From the NCBI RefSeq assembly GCF_000166335.1, contig NC_014657.1:1780501-1844500 (forward strand): a stretch of DNA of 64,000 nt. Reading direction: 5' to 3'. Numbering within the stretch: position 1 is the first letter of the stretch; every line of letters begins with the position of its first letter. Below are positions 1 to 8,369 of this stretch, piece after piece. Position numbers and translations under genes: made by a program. Below the pieces are notes generated by a model. That model saw nothing but the letters and a program-made list of their open reading frames with translations, ran no database searches and was not told the DNA's origin. The DNA comes from Caldicellulosiruptor owensensis OL. Lineage in GTDB: Bacteria > Bacillota > Thermoanaerobacteria > Caldicellulosiruptorales > Caldicellulosiruptoraceae.

Positions 1-70
1 AAACAACATAACAAAATCACCCTTTACGCTTGAAAGTTTTTTCTTAACAACTCTTATTATACCACACAAA

Positions 71-98
71 AAACAAAAACCACAGCTTTTGCTGTGGT
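71..98 (-). terminator. Rho-independent terminator after the S-layer-type operon
   Basis: A 7-8 bp perfect stem (ACCACAGC/GCTGTGGT, 79-98) with a four-base loop is followed on the minus strand by TTTTTGTTTTTTG. It lies downstream of the minus-strand genes that end near 463 or 159, so it probably ends that transcript. Confidence 0.75.
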
Positions 99-158
99 AG
101 ATTTTATTTTTACATTTCTGTAAACACATTGCGAACACATTTTCTCTATCTGTTTTTA

Positions 159-462
159 TTATACACTCAATTTTGAGATTTCGCAACACTGTTTGAAGTT
201 AAAATTCTCAAAGGTTTTAGCTACTGGCACAAGCCCTGTTTGAGCTTTTGAGACAGCTGTTTTGTAGCTGTCATGATTTTCTCTGCCGCACCTTATATAA
301 CCGTTTACAATCGTCTCTCCCACCCTGTTGATTGCTATGGTACTCAAAGCCCGGCTTAAAAGCACTTCTCAGGCTTGGCTACTGCCTATAAAAACAGTAG
401 AATCCTGTGTTTTCGCCATATACATAAAGCCGCTGGGAGTTTGGAAATAACAACGAGCAGCA
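159..462 (-). pseudogene. Probable degraded 3' coding tail of the upstream secreted-protein gene
   Basis: Directly after the stop of the 463-2001 gene, the other minus frame reads sensibly (DAARCYFQTPSGFMYMAKTQ onward) to a TGA at 369-371. The same frame then runs on to a TAA at 159-161 with codon use like the neighbours (AGA/AGG, AAA). No ribosome site precedes any start inside this stretch. My reading is that the gene once ran further and was cut by a one-base slip near 463 and a nonsense change at 369. This is inference from reading-frame quality only. The stretch could also be chance open frame or a small unrelated ORF. Confidence 0.35.
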
Positions 463-2001
463 TCAGTTTGTTTTTATAATTGTTGTTGCGTTCGATACCC
501 TACTGTTGTCTTTATCGATCACAAACTCTAACTTTTTGACTTTGAACCCTGCCGGGACAGTTATGTTTGATACCCTTGCAGGTTTTACTGTATGCGTGAT
601 ACTGTCTGGCGTGTAGACGAGGTTACCTTTGTCGTCTGTTCTGACCGTGACAGTGCTCTGTGCCGGCACAACCGATAACTGCAGGCTTGGCTGTTGCAGG
701 CTGGGCTTTACCCTGATCGTGAACGAAATTGATTTTGAGTTGCCCGCGTCGATCCCTTTCTGCCCCTCCCCTGTATTAAACACTACTCTTGCTTTGCCTG
801 AAATTGTAACTGTATTGTCCCCTGGTTTTAACATTGAGGGAGGCAGAGCAACAGTAACCCCCGGCTCTGGAGTTTTGAAGATTACCTCGTCACGTTCCTT
901 TTTTGTCGGTGTTGCTTGTACGTATTTCCCGATAACTGAGCCTGTAACGTTCTGTCCGTTAATTTTCACGTAGTTGATCACTGTCTGGTACTGGATAACA
1001 TCGTTTCGTGTGAGTGTGAGTTTGTCGTAGTAAGGGTCTGTGCCGTTAGAGCCAAGCTTGTCCTCCAAAGAACCAATAATGTGTACATTAATATTTGGTG
1101 GTTGATTGGTTGCAGGATCATACCTTAACACTGCATTGTTTATGTCTGAGCTACTGCCACTGACAACTGTAAGATAGCTGTATGAATCAATTGAACCGGT
1201 AACTGAGTCTGTCTTAACTTTTGGATTACCTTTTTGAAGTATCATTCCCACATAAGTTCTGTATCTCAATCTTCCCTTGCTGTCTTTCCAGATAATTTTG
1301 ACTGCGCCGCTACCTTTTTCATCCACACCGAGGAACACGCCATAAGTTTTTAGGTCGCTAATACTGTGTAGTAGCTGGCTCAAAGGTTGATTTTCATATT
1401 CTTCTCGAAGATTGGCAAGGTTTTCACTAATTGTTTCCCAGCTTTTGTTGGAATAAACGGAAGGGTTGTAACCACTAACACCAAGGTCATGTTTCTGTTC
1501 AGAGGTCAGGCTTGCCCACGGTACAAGCCTATCACGAGTTATGTGTTCTGGTGTGAAGTCCCATGGAAATTTAGAATCGGAAAACGGTGCACCGCTGATA
1601 GAATACCCAAGGTACCTGAACCAGCCTCGTGTTCCGCTTGTTTTGTCCTTCAAAAAATACCCGTTCGGGTCTGCCTTGAAATTTCCATACTCCTGGTTTT
1701 CAGGCACATCCCACGGCTCGCCGTATACTATCTGCCTGCGTTCTGCATAGATTTCGCAGTTGAAGTATAGGTCTTTGCCTTTAATGTTTTTGCTTGGTAG
1801 TATATTACCACTTTTGTCTGCTTGTTGTAGCCAATAACTTCTATTCTGCCCGTTGTAACTATTGTATCCACCGTTATACAAAGTAGTATCATTTGCCTTA
1901 ACGCTCTGCCATATTCCTACTGGTGGGATGATACTAAGTATCAAAGATAATACACACAAAAAAGAAAGAGCTTTCACAAAGCTCCTGTGTCTTTTGAACA
2001 C
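463..2001 (-). CDS. Secreted protein of unknown function, second gene of an S-layer-type operon (possibly DUF5704-like)
   Basis: 512 aa with a GTG start chosen because AGGAGTGAG lies just upstream. It has a basic N-terminus and hydrophobic core (about residues 8-30) ending near VKA-ND, consistent with a signal peptide and export. The body is rich in Tyr, Asn and Gly (NGGYNSYNGQNRSYW near residue 43), and the C-terminal third looks like beta-sandwich repeats (VTISGKARVVFNTGEGQKG, then a TVTVRTDDKGNLVYT segment). It starts 13 bp after the SLH-domain gene, so they are very likely co-transcribed and work at the cell surface. The layout reminds me of DUF5704 proteins of Firmicutes, but I am not sure. 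The C-terminus may be frameshifted near 463. Confidence 0.75.
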   Translation of the reverse strand: MFKRHRSFVKALSFLCVLSLILSIIPPVGIWQSVKANDTTLYNGGYNSYNGQNRSYWLQQADKSGNILPSKNIKGKDLYFNCEIYAERRQIVYGEPWDVPENQEYGNFKADPNGYFLKDKTSGTRGWFRYLGYSISGAPFSDSKFPWDFTPEHITRDRLVPWASLTSEQKHDLGVSGYNPSVYSNKSWETISENLANLREEYENQPLSQLLHSISDLKTYGVFLGVDEKGSGAVKIIWKDSKGRLRYRTYVGMILQKGNPKVKTDSVTGSIDSYSYLTVVSGSSSDINNAVLRYDPATNQPPNINVHIIGSLEDKLGSNGTDPYYDKLTLTRNDVIQYQTVINYVKINGQNVTGSVIGKYVQATPTKKERDEVIFKTPEPGVTVALPPSMLKPGDNTVTISGKARVVFNTGEGQKGIDAGNSKSISFTIRVKPSLQQPSLQLSVVPAQSTVTVRTDDKGNLVYTPDSITHTVKPARVSNITVPAGFKVKKLEFVIDKDNSRVSNATTIIKTN

Positions 2002-2014
2002 TTCAATCTCACTC

Positions 2015-3745
2015 CTATTGCTTATATTTTGGATTTGGTTTTGCTATCTGTAAAGTCATCCCATTTATTTGTGGCTTTGAGGGGTAAATTACAAAGTCAA
2101 CATATTCATCACTGAGCCAGCAGTTATAGTATATATAAACGTCACCATATTGCTTTACAAACCACATTTGCTTTGACCTTAAATACTTTGCTGTATAAGT
2201 GCTTACATCTTTTTTGAACTCATCTCTGTATGCTACTGGAATGTAGTTGATAGCTTTGTTTTTGTCCCACTCTACAATTCCTGTCTTCCCAGCTTCATCA
2301 TACATTAGAGTTTCCGTAATAACGTTGCCACACCTTAATGAAGAAGAATAACAAAAACCAGCCTGAGTTTGTTGGCAAAGCAAGAGCCATATATAATATT
2401 CGTTTGGATAATTTTTAAACATAGTTTTTGCTAATCCCAGAGAAACTGGTTCTTCTATTCTAATCGTTATCTGTTTCTGTGTTGTTGTAACTCCAGCGCT
2501 CAACTGATCTGCATTAAAAATTGATTCAAACTTTTTTGTTTGCGAATCATAACTTACGAATCTGCCAGTTCCTACTTCGTTTTGTGGAATCCAGTATCTA
2601 TACATTTTTACCCTAACCTCATCCAACACATCTCTCTTGTTTTTATCAAACACTCTTGCAATCATCTGGACAGCATCAGCTCTTGTGAGCATTTTTGCTG
2701 GGTTGAAGTAGTAAACGCTAATGTACAGCGCCGACTGCTCAGGAGTTATAATACCCAAATCTGCTAAACGCAACATCGCCTCTCTGTAAAGCTGGGGTAT
2801 CTTACTATAATCCTTGCAGTAGTATGCAAACCTTGTATGGTCTGTCGGGTATTTTCTCGGATAGTTAACAAGATAGTCTTCAAGATACATGTTAAAGTAC
2901 GGGTGTTCTTTGATGTTGTATTTGCCAAAGTAACCTTTGAAAGTCTCTTGATGGTTGAGGTGATATCTAAATGCTATTAACGCAAAGTCTCTCCTGGAAA
3001 GCGGATAACCTTTTTGTGCCCTTATCTCGTCAATTTTACTTACACAGTCTTTATACGTTGTCAGACAAAGTGTATAGTGTAAGTCTCCATCTCTCATAGG
3101 ATCTATCGTAAACATCCAACCCTTTTGCCATGGTCGTGGTGCGTATACTATCTTGTCAGGATACTTTTTCTTGAACTCATCAAGTATTCTCCGGAACGGG
3201 TCGTCGATATACTTGTAAGTTCCCGGAGCTAAACTTACTCCTTTGTACCTGTCCCACACATACTTGATTTGAGTTGTACCATCTGCATACTTGTATTCCA
3301 TCACCAGTAGCTGGTAACCCTGTATAAAATCCAGAAGGTCATAACCTCTAATATCAATTTCCTGGCTCGACAGTGGCCCACCGAAAAAACAAATCCCTCT
3401 CATGAACGCCTCTGTCGGTGGTACTCTCCTGACCTCTATCGGTATGTTCTTGTCCTTGAGTTCTGGCACTGCGTTTATAAGCTTCCACACAATATAGCTT
3501 GCCTGCGCTCTGGTAAGCGGTTTGTCTTTTTTGACCTCTGCTGGTATCAAACCCAGCTTAGCTGCCTTCCCCCAGTAATCCAAAGGCTTGTCTGGCTTTA
3601 CTTTTGCTCCCATCAAAAGCGATGTTACAAACTCGCCTGCTGTGATGTAGTCTATCTTGGCTATGGTTGTCCCAGCCTGTGCTGCCGGGGAGGCAAAACT
3701 CAAAAACAAGCTCAGGATAACTACAAAACTCAAAAGTTTTTTCAT
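2015..3745 (-). CDS. Secreted S-layer homology (SLH) domain protein
   Basis: 576 aa. I place the start at the ATG at 3745, preceded by GGAGTG, rather than the in-frame TTG six bases upstream. A signal peptide is clear (MKKLLSFVVILSLFLSF, cleavage near AQA-GT). Residues about 30-105 resemble an SLH repeat (AGEFVTSLL, WGKAAKLGLIPAE, LTRAQASYIVWKLI). A second SLH-like piece lies near residues 345-395 (ALYISVYYFNPAKMLTRADAV). SLH domains bind pyruvylated secondary cell-wall polymer, so this protein is probably wall-anchored. A CsaB pyruvyl-transferase that would make that ligand is encoded at 44552-46390. The middle and C-terminal parts are aromatic-rich and I do not recognise them. It is the first gene of the pair with the 463-2001 gene. 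Confidence 0.8.
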   Translation of the reverse strand: MKKLLSFVVILSLFLSFASPAAQAGTTIAKIDYITAGEFVTSLLMGAKVKPDKPLDYWGKAAKLGLIPAEVKKDKPLTRAQASYIVWKLINAVPELKDKNIPIEVRRVPPTEAFMRGICFFGGPLSSQEIDIRGYDLLDFIQGYQLLVMEYKYADGTTQIKYVWDRYKGVSLAPGTYKYIDDPFRRILDEFKKKYPDKIVYAPRPWQKGWMFTIDPMRDGDLHYTLCLTTYKDCVSKIDEIRAQKGYPLSRRDFALIAFRYHLNHQETFKGYFGKYNIKEHPYFNMYLEDYLVNYPRKYPTDHTRFAYYCKDYSKIPQLYREAMLRLADLGIITPEQSALYISVYYFNPAKMLTRADAVQMIARVFDKNKRDVLDEVRVKMYRYWIPQNEVGTGRFVSYDSQTKKFESIFNADQLSAGVTTTQKQITIRIEEPVSLGLAKTMFKNYPNEYYIWLLLCQQTQAGFCYSSSLRCGNVITETLMYDEAGKTGIVEWDKNKAINYIPVAYRDEFKKDVSTYTAKYLRSKQMWFVKQYGDVYIYYNCWLSDEYVDFVIYPSKPQINGMTLQIAKPNPKYKQ

Positions 3746-3840
3746 GTCCAATCACTCCTTCTTCTAAAGTTTTGCTTTCATTATTGTTATACCATGTTTT
3801 TAAAATTTTCTACACAAAATTTTGCTTGCTAAAAAAACAA

Positions 3841-3879
3841 AACCACGGCAAGGTTTTGACTGCAGCCTTTTCCGTGGTT
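3841..3879 (-). terminator. Rho-independent terminator
   Basis: AACCACGG and CCGTGGTT form an 8 bp stem around a 23 nt loop. On the minus strand it is followed by TTTGTTTTTTTAG. It lies between the 87-aa gene (ending 4046) and the SLH gene (starting 3745), so it ends transcription of the former. Confidence 0.7.
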
Positions 3880-4045
3880 AATTCCCCTTTGATTTATTTC
3901 ATTCGTGTTTTACTCACCTAAAAACTTTGACACTCTATATAAACACCTAAAAGATACACTACTGGGAAGAAGTATAACTTGATTTTAGCACATTAATTTT
4001 GAATGTGTAACTCCTAAATTTAACTTATACTACCCTTTTTAGTGG

Positions 4046-4309
4046 CTAACTTTTTGAACATTCTTTGCATATAGGGTATTCACCAGCAACATCGTCTTTT
4101 TTCTGAAGACACCCATAGCAGATTTTTAATTTCTCGCCCAAACCATATAGTATCTCATGCGGATTTGTATCATACCTATTTTCGGTGAAAGTACAGAGCC
4201 TCCTAACAAACTCTAAAGTTTTGTCCTCTCCCAGTAGTTCAAACGCTCCAAGTTCATCAAGCTTGTGCAAAACATAGTTGAGCATATAACTGCCACTGTG
4301 ATTTGACAT
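4046..4309 (-). CDS. Small CxxC-CxxC protein of unknown function
   Basis: 87 aa starting at ATG 4309 with a good AAAGGAGTGAT site. The C-terminal third carries two CxxC pairs (ICYGC near residue 70, CKEC near 83) separated by about 15 residues, which suggests a small zinc ribbon. The N-terminal part is helical (MLNYVLHKLDELGAFELL). I do not recognise a family. The end of the IS1182 element (4349) lies only 40 bp upstream of the start, so the original promoter has probably been displaced. The transposase frame overlaps the first 97 bp of this gene in another frame. A terminator follows at 3841-3879. Confidence 0.6.
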   Translation of the reverse strand: MSNHSGSYMLNYVLHKLDELGAFELLGEDKTLEFVRRLCTFTENRYDTNPHEILYGLGEKLKICYGCLQKKDDVAGEYPICKECSKS

Positions 4310-6039
4310 AACCTATCACTCCTTTGTTCTATTATTTTAAAAAATAAAGGGGCTGTCCAAAAACAATAATTTTTAATAACCAGAATCAACCATTTGATGG
4401 CATTAAATGTTAATATTGAACTATGCAGTAAAAAGCAAGAGGGTTGGCTGGCAATTTTGCCCCAACCCTCTATTATTATCTTTGCTAACCTTTCTATGTT
4501 ATAGGCAATACAAACCAAACCCCACTCAAGCTTCACACCCTTCAAGCCCCTGAGCAGGAACCTCCTAAATCCCTTATTATTCTTTATTAACCCAAATACC
4601 GTCTCAACCTCTATCTTCCTTCTGCTGTAAATCTCTTTGCCCTCTTCGCTCAAAAGCCTTTCTCTTACTTCATTCTTTAACTTCTCCAATCTTGGCCTTA
4701 TCCTAAATCTCTTCTTCCATCTCTTGCCTCTGTAACACTTATCTCTGTACTCACATCCATTACATACTTCCTCACATTGATATATCTTCTCCCAACTTAC
4801 AAATCCCCTCTCATTTACATCTATCCTCGGATATAAGTATTTTACCTTCTTACCAGCAGGACAAATATATACATCTTCAGAGGCAATATACTCCCAATTC
4901 CTGCTATTGAACTTGTCCTTCTTAAATTTCCTTGTCTGTTCCAAATCAAATGTGTTATACTTAATGTAGCTATTGATGCCACATTTTTTCAGATGAAGGT
5001 AGTTTTCTTCAGACCCATAGCCACTGTCTGCTATGACATTCTTAGGCATGTGGCCTGTTATCTTCTCCACAAGCTCAAGATGTTCTTTTAAACAGACAGT
5101 GTCTGTGGGACTCTGATGGATGCTAAAACCTATGACAAATCGATTCTGTGTGCCGATTTGTACATTATACCCGGGTTTTAGCATCCCGTTTTTCATATGG
5201 TCATCCTTCATCCTCATAAATGTGGCATCATGGTCTGTTTTTGAAAAGCTATTTCTACCACTTAAGATCTGCTCATAAGACTCATATTTCTTGAGTCTTA
5301 ATATGCAGTCATTTTGGAGAGTTTTTACAAGTTTTTTCACTCTCCTTTCTTTTCTTTTGCTCCCAAAGCTAGCTTCTGCTAGCTTTTGGGAGAGTTCTTC
5401 AACTTTTTGTTCAAGCTCTTGGCTATCATAATCAGCTTCTAAATTGACATCCAACTCGCCAAGAGTTCTGTCTTCTTCCTCGTTTATCCTTTCTATTTCA
5501 TCAAGGATGTTTTTTACTTTTTCTCTTAATTTCCTTTTGTATGTTCTTGTGCTTTTTGCCCATACAAACGTATACTTGTTCGCGTTTGCCTCAATCTTTG
5601 TTCCGTCAAGATAGTAATACTCAAAGTTTACATACCCCAGTTTTACAAGAAGTTCAATAACTTCTGCAAAAATTTCTTCAATGCAATCACCTATTATTTC
5701 TTTTCTGAATCTATTGATAGTTCTGAAATCAGGGGTTTGAAGTTTTGAAAGCCACATAAAGGTTATATTCTCTTGAAGCGCCTTTGCTATCTTTCTTGAA
5801 GAGTATATACCCTGTATGTAAGCATAGATAAGAACTTTCAAAAGCATCAAAGGATGGTAGCTGGAAGTCCCACCACCTTTGTATTTTTCTATTATGGTTG
5901 AGATATCTATTTTATCAACGATTTTATCGATTGCTCTTACCAGATGAGTTTGAGGGATAAAGGCTTCAGGGTCGATTGGCATTATTAATTGGTTGGGGTT
6001 GTATTCTTTAAAGACGATTTTATCATGTTTGCGGGGCAT
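4213..6039 (-). CDS. IS1182-family transposase
   Basis: 608-aa DDE transposase. The N-terminal DUF772-type domain (LVRAIDKIVDKID, YHPLMLLKVLIYAY) is followed by YYLDGTKIEANANKYTFVW, TDHDATFMRM, VIADSGYGSEENY and the C-terminal EVETVFGLIKNNKGFRRFLLR. These supply the catalytic D-D-E: Asp of LDGT, Asp of ADSGY, Glu of VETVFG. A cysteine cluster (CEEVCNGCEYRDKC) is typical of this family. The frame does not stop inside the element. It reads through the terminal repeat and runs about 45 codons into the host flank, overlapping the small CxxC gene. The real family length is probably about 560 residues. The gene is otherwise undamaged. Confidence 0.9.
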   Translation of the reverse strand: MPRKHDKIVFKEYNPNQLIMPIDPEAFIPQTHLVRAIDKIVDKIDISTIIEKYKGGGTSSYHPLMLLKVLIYAYIQGIYSSRKIAKALQENITFMWLSKLQTPDFRTINRFRKEIIGDCIEEIFAEVIELLVKLGYVNFEYYYLDGTKIEANANKYTFVWAKSTRTYKRKLREKVKNILDEIERINEEEDRTLGELDVNLEADYDSQELEQKVEELSQKLAEASFGSKRKERRVKKLVKTLQNDCILRLKKYESYEQILSGRNSFSKTDHDATFMRMKDDHMKNGMLKPGYNVQIGTQNRFVIGFSIHQSPTDTVCLKEHLELVEKITGHMPKNVIADSGYGSEENYLHLKKCGINSYIKYNTFDLEQTRKFKKDKFNSRNWEYIASEDVYICPAGKKVKYLYPRIDVNERGFVSWEKIYQCEEVCNGCEYRDKCYRGKRWKKRFRIRPRLEKLKNEVRERLLSEEGKEIYSRRKIEVETVFGLIKNNKGFRRFLLRGLKGVKLEWGLVCIAYNIERLAKIIIEGWGKIASQPSCFLLHSSILTFNAIKWLILVIKNYCFWTAPLFFKIIEQRSDRLCQITVAVICSTMFCTSLMNLERLNYWERTKL

Positions 6040-6148
6040 ATTGATCCTCCTTATGTAATCATTTTTGAGATATTATATCATAAATATATCATAGTGTAAA
6101 TACAGTAAAAATAAAGAGGCTGTCATCTCATCTTTTTGGACAGCCTCT
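4349..6148 (-). mobile_element. IS1182-family insertion sequence
   Basis: About 1.8 kb. The outer ends carry a 13 bp inverted repeat GGCTGTCCAAAAA (left 4351-4363, right as its complement at 6134-6146) enclosing the transposase gene. The right end also forms a terminator-like hairpin (6115-6148). I see no convincing target duplication, so the exact outer bases are uncertain by a few nucleotides. A near-direct repeat AAAAATAAAG-R-GGCTGTC occurs at both ends (about 4341 and 6107). The element sits between an Rpn-type nuclease pseudogene and the CxxC gene. Confidence 0.75.
6115..6148 (-). terminator. Hairpin terminator at the IS1182 right end
   Basis: A perfect 10 bp stem AGAGGCTGTC/GACAGCCTCT with a 14 nt loop is followed on the minus strand by TTATTTTTAC. 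It lies 10 bp past the stop of the Rpn-type gene. It can serve both as that gene's terminator and as the subterminal hairpin that shields the IS from outside transcription. Confidence 0.65.
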
Positions 6149-6158
6149 TATATAAACC

Positions 6159-7137
6159 TTAGTTAGACAACTCTTTTCTCAGTTCCTTTACCTTTTCCAA
6201 ATCTAATTCTGTAAGTTCTGCAATATCTTCATCGCTAAAACCTCTTTGAATTAGCTTCTTGGCTACCTCGATTTTTGCTTCAATTTTTCCTTCAATTTTT
6301 CCTTCAATTTTCCCTTTCTGTATTCCTTGTATAACTCCTTCGTTGAATTTTTTCATCTGTGCTTCATCCAAAAGTCTTGCAACATTGGATACAAACTCAC
6401 CCATTTTTCTACTCCCCCCTTGCCAAACTCTTTGTGCAAGCTTGTCATACTTTTCTTTGTCTTCCTTTGCAAGCCTTGGTCGAATTACATTCCCTGCCCA
6501 TATCAAAAACCTCTCTAAATTAGCTTGACTAAAACTTTCAAGCTTCGGTTCAATCTCTTTCAGTCTTTTTACAAGCTCTTCTGTGTCGTCTCTTACCTGT
6601 TCAAGGTAGAACACTACTGGACTCAAGATATCCTCTTCCTCTTTGAGCAGAGTGTTCATATCCAATTTTGATATGTTTACAAGAGCGTATTTAAAAATAT
6701 CGTCTTTGAAAATATCAAATTCGCCGATTATTTCTTGTGGTATATCCCACTCTTTCTCAAGCCCGTTGTATGTTACTATAGGGATTATTGCAGGTAGTTT
6801 TTCTGCACCTTCTCTTATTTTTCTTGCCCACAGCAGTATCATGTACTTCAAAAGTCTTTCTGGCATGTCCTCGTCCACTTTTGATTGGTTTTTCAATGAT
6901 AATGTAGAAATATACTTCCCTGTCCTTTAGTTTTGCCTTTGCTATGATGTCTGCCCGCTTTTGCTTAAAAGTTTCATCTACAAACTCTTTATCGGCAAGC
7001 TCAATTGAATCCTCTTTAATCTCTTTTGCCCAGCTGTAGCCTATTACATTTCTAACGAGGAAGAGAATATCTTTTGGATGTTCAAACAAAAACTTAAAGG
7101 TTGAATCATGCTCTTGCGGTGGTAGACTGTTGTTCAT
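6159..7137 (-). pseudogene. Frameshifted Rpn/YhgA-type PD-(D/E)XK nuclease (putative transposase) gene
   Basis: Two minus-strand frames together make one Rpn-family protein of about 325 aa. The first part (from 7137) starts MNNSLPPQEHDSTFKFLF and carries the nuclease core (KRADIIAKAKLKDREVYFY). The second (to 6159) resumes as NQSKVDEDMPERLLKYMILL. The expected family join IEHQSKVD is restored if the T-run at 6889-6893 (A-run on the coding strand) loses one base. The C-terminus has the usual low-complexity GKIEGKIEGKIEAKIE stretch and a helical tail. This family acts as a recombination-promoting nuclease or transposase-like factor. As read, the gene is broken, unless the slip is a sequencing error. 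Confidence 0.85.
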
Positions 7138-7225
7138 ATGTTAACTCCCCCTTTTTTATGTTTACTCCGAAAACAAGGGGGAAGCTTTTTGCTTTTCTAA
7201 TCTTATTCTACCACAGAAAGTTGCA

Positions 7226-7848
7226 ATATTAAAAAAGTTATTCCTCCTTCACCTGAGAAAAAGTTATTTGATGTTTGGAATGTTGAAACTGCCAAAAGAT
7301 TTTTAGAAGCTATCAGAAACGAAACTATTTACTATCCAGTACTACTTGCACTACATACTGGCATGAGTGCTGGAGAAATAGTATCGCTCAAATGGTGCGA
7401 TGTTAATTTTGAAACACGAATAATTAGTGTTGTTAAGACAGAGCATAAAAATAAAGGTTTAAAAATGGTGAATCTAAAAACTAAAACTTCAAAACGTGCC
7501 GTGTATATGAATGATGTTCTATACGATGAACTTAAAAATCTATGTGAAATCACCAAGCCAAAGCCTGATGATTTTGTCTGCCCAAGACTTCCTACTGGCA
7601 ACCTGACAGTTGAATACTTGTCAAAAAGATTTAAAAAATTAGTAAAAAGATATAACTTTTCGGTTATTAGATTTCACGATTTGCGTCATACTTTCGCAAC
7701 ATTAATGTTGTCATTGGGGGTAAATACTAAAATTGTTGCTGAGATTTTAGGTCACAGCGACATCAAACTCACAGCTGATACTTACTCTCATCTCCTACCA
7801 ACTATGCAGGAAAGTGCAATGAAAGAATTTGTTAAGCTATGGAAATAA
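7226..7848 (+). pseudogene. Truncated tyrosine recombinase (phage-type integrase), catalytic domain only
   Basis: The open reading begins without a start at about 7226 (VIPPSPEKKLFDVW) and runs to the TAA at 7846-7848. It covers only the C-terminal catalytic domain, about 205 aa. The N-terminal arm-binding and core-binding domains, usually about 150-170 aa, are missing. Boxes are visible: HDLRHTFATLM (His and Arg), LGHSDIKLTADTYSHLL (His and the nucleophile Tyr). Box I reads TGMSAGEIVSL where the family has TG-x-R, so the first catalytic arginine is replaced. An ATG-start version from 7363 is possible but lacks a ribosome site. The gene ends 36 bp before a tRNA-Trp 3' fragment, the expected position of an element integrase. 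Confidence 0.85.
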
Positions 7849-7884
7849 AGATTTGAGTTTTGAGGTGTAACTCCAGACTTGAAA

Positions 7885-7929
7885 CTCCAAAACCGTCGGC
7901 TGGGGGTTCGAGTCCCTCCGCCCCTGCCA
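7885..7929 (+). other. 3' fragment of a tRNA-Trp gene: attR-type attachment site
   Basis: The 45 nt run from the anticodon loop (CTCCAAA, anticodon CCA = Trp) through the variable region, a complete T-arm (GGGGGTTCGAGTCCCTC) and the acceptor strand CGCCCCT-G-CCA. The 5' half (acceptor 5' strand, D-arm, 5' anticodon stem) is absent, so this is not a functional tRNA. An integrase gene ends 36 bp upstream. Integration into a tRNA 3' end leaves an intact tRNA at one end of the element and such a fragment at the other. With the fragment on the plus strand, the element should extend to the left. Confidence 0.85.
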
Positions 7930-8256
7930 TGTGTTGAGGCAACTAACTTTGCAGTGTAGAAAAAAGTAACAGTAAAAATACAACCAACGGTCTCCCCTAA
8001 TTAGCAAAAAGTGAAAGGGGAAACTTTTTAAATGTTCAGAAAAGGAAAAATAAGAATAGTAACATGTTGTTGTTAAAAGATTTTATTGATCTTTTATACA
8101 AGCTAATGAGTTGTGTGAAAGACCGGTTCAGGATTATTTTTGCATTTCTAGAATTCTACAACCCTATAAATTTTCACAACTACATAAATAGATATCCTTT
8201 AAAGTTATCTGAAAGATGAAAAATTAATTAAGCTTTATCAAGGCCGTGAGAAGATA
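7930..8256. other. Intergenic stretch, presumed host flank, no convincing gene
   Basis: Sequence right of the att fragment. The only open frame of note is 8064-8219 (+), 51 codons, encoding a hydrophobic/aromatic peptide (VKDRFRIIFAFLEFYNPINF). It has no well-placed ribosome site, since the AAAAGG before it is about 18 nt away. It may be a decayed gene fragment, but I cannot name it. I see no RNA gene or repeat here. Confidence 0.4.
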
Positions 8257-8290
8257 AGGGGTTGTCCAATTATCTTTTTGGACAACCCCT
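8257..8290 (-). terminator. Hairpin terminator after the sugar-transport operon
   Basis: A perfect 11 bp stem AGGGGTTGTCC/GGACAACCCCT with a 12 nt loop lies about 80 bp beyond the stop of the last transporter gene. The T-run after it is weak (TTATCTTC on the minus strand). Its loop and stem resemble the hairpin at 6115-6148. Confidence 0.55.
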
Positions 8291-8369
8291 ACTATTTTAT
8301 TTAATAGAAATATATTCTTGATTTTCATGAGATTTCATTTATAGTATTTCATTTTAATTTTTGTACTTC

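Noticed and set aside
6159-6350. Short tandem repeat encoding GKIEGKIEGKIEAKIE
   Set aside because: This is the usual low-complexity C-terminal helix of Rpn-type proteins, not a CRISPR or separate repeat array.
7885-7929. Functional tRNA-Trp gene
   Set aside because: The 5' half is absent and the sequence upstream of the anticodon loop cannot pair as a D-arm or acceptor stem.
8064-8219. 51-codon plus-strand open frame
   Set aside because: No ribosome site at a workable distance and no recognisable family; mentioned only within the gap entry.
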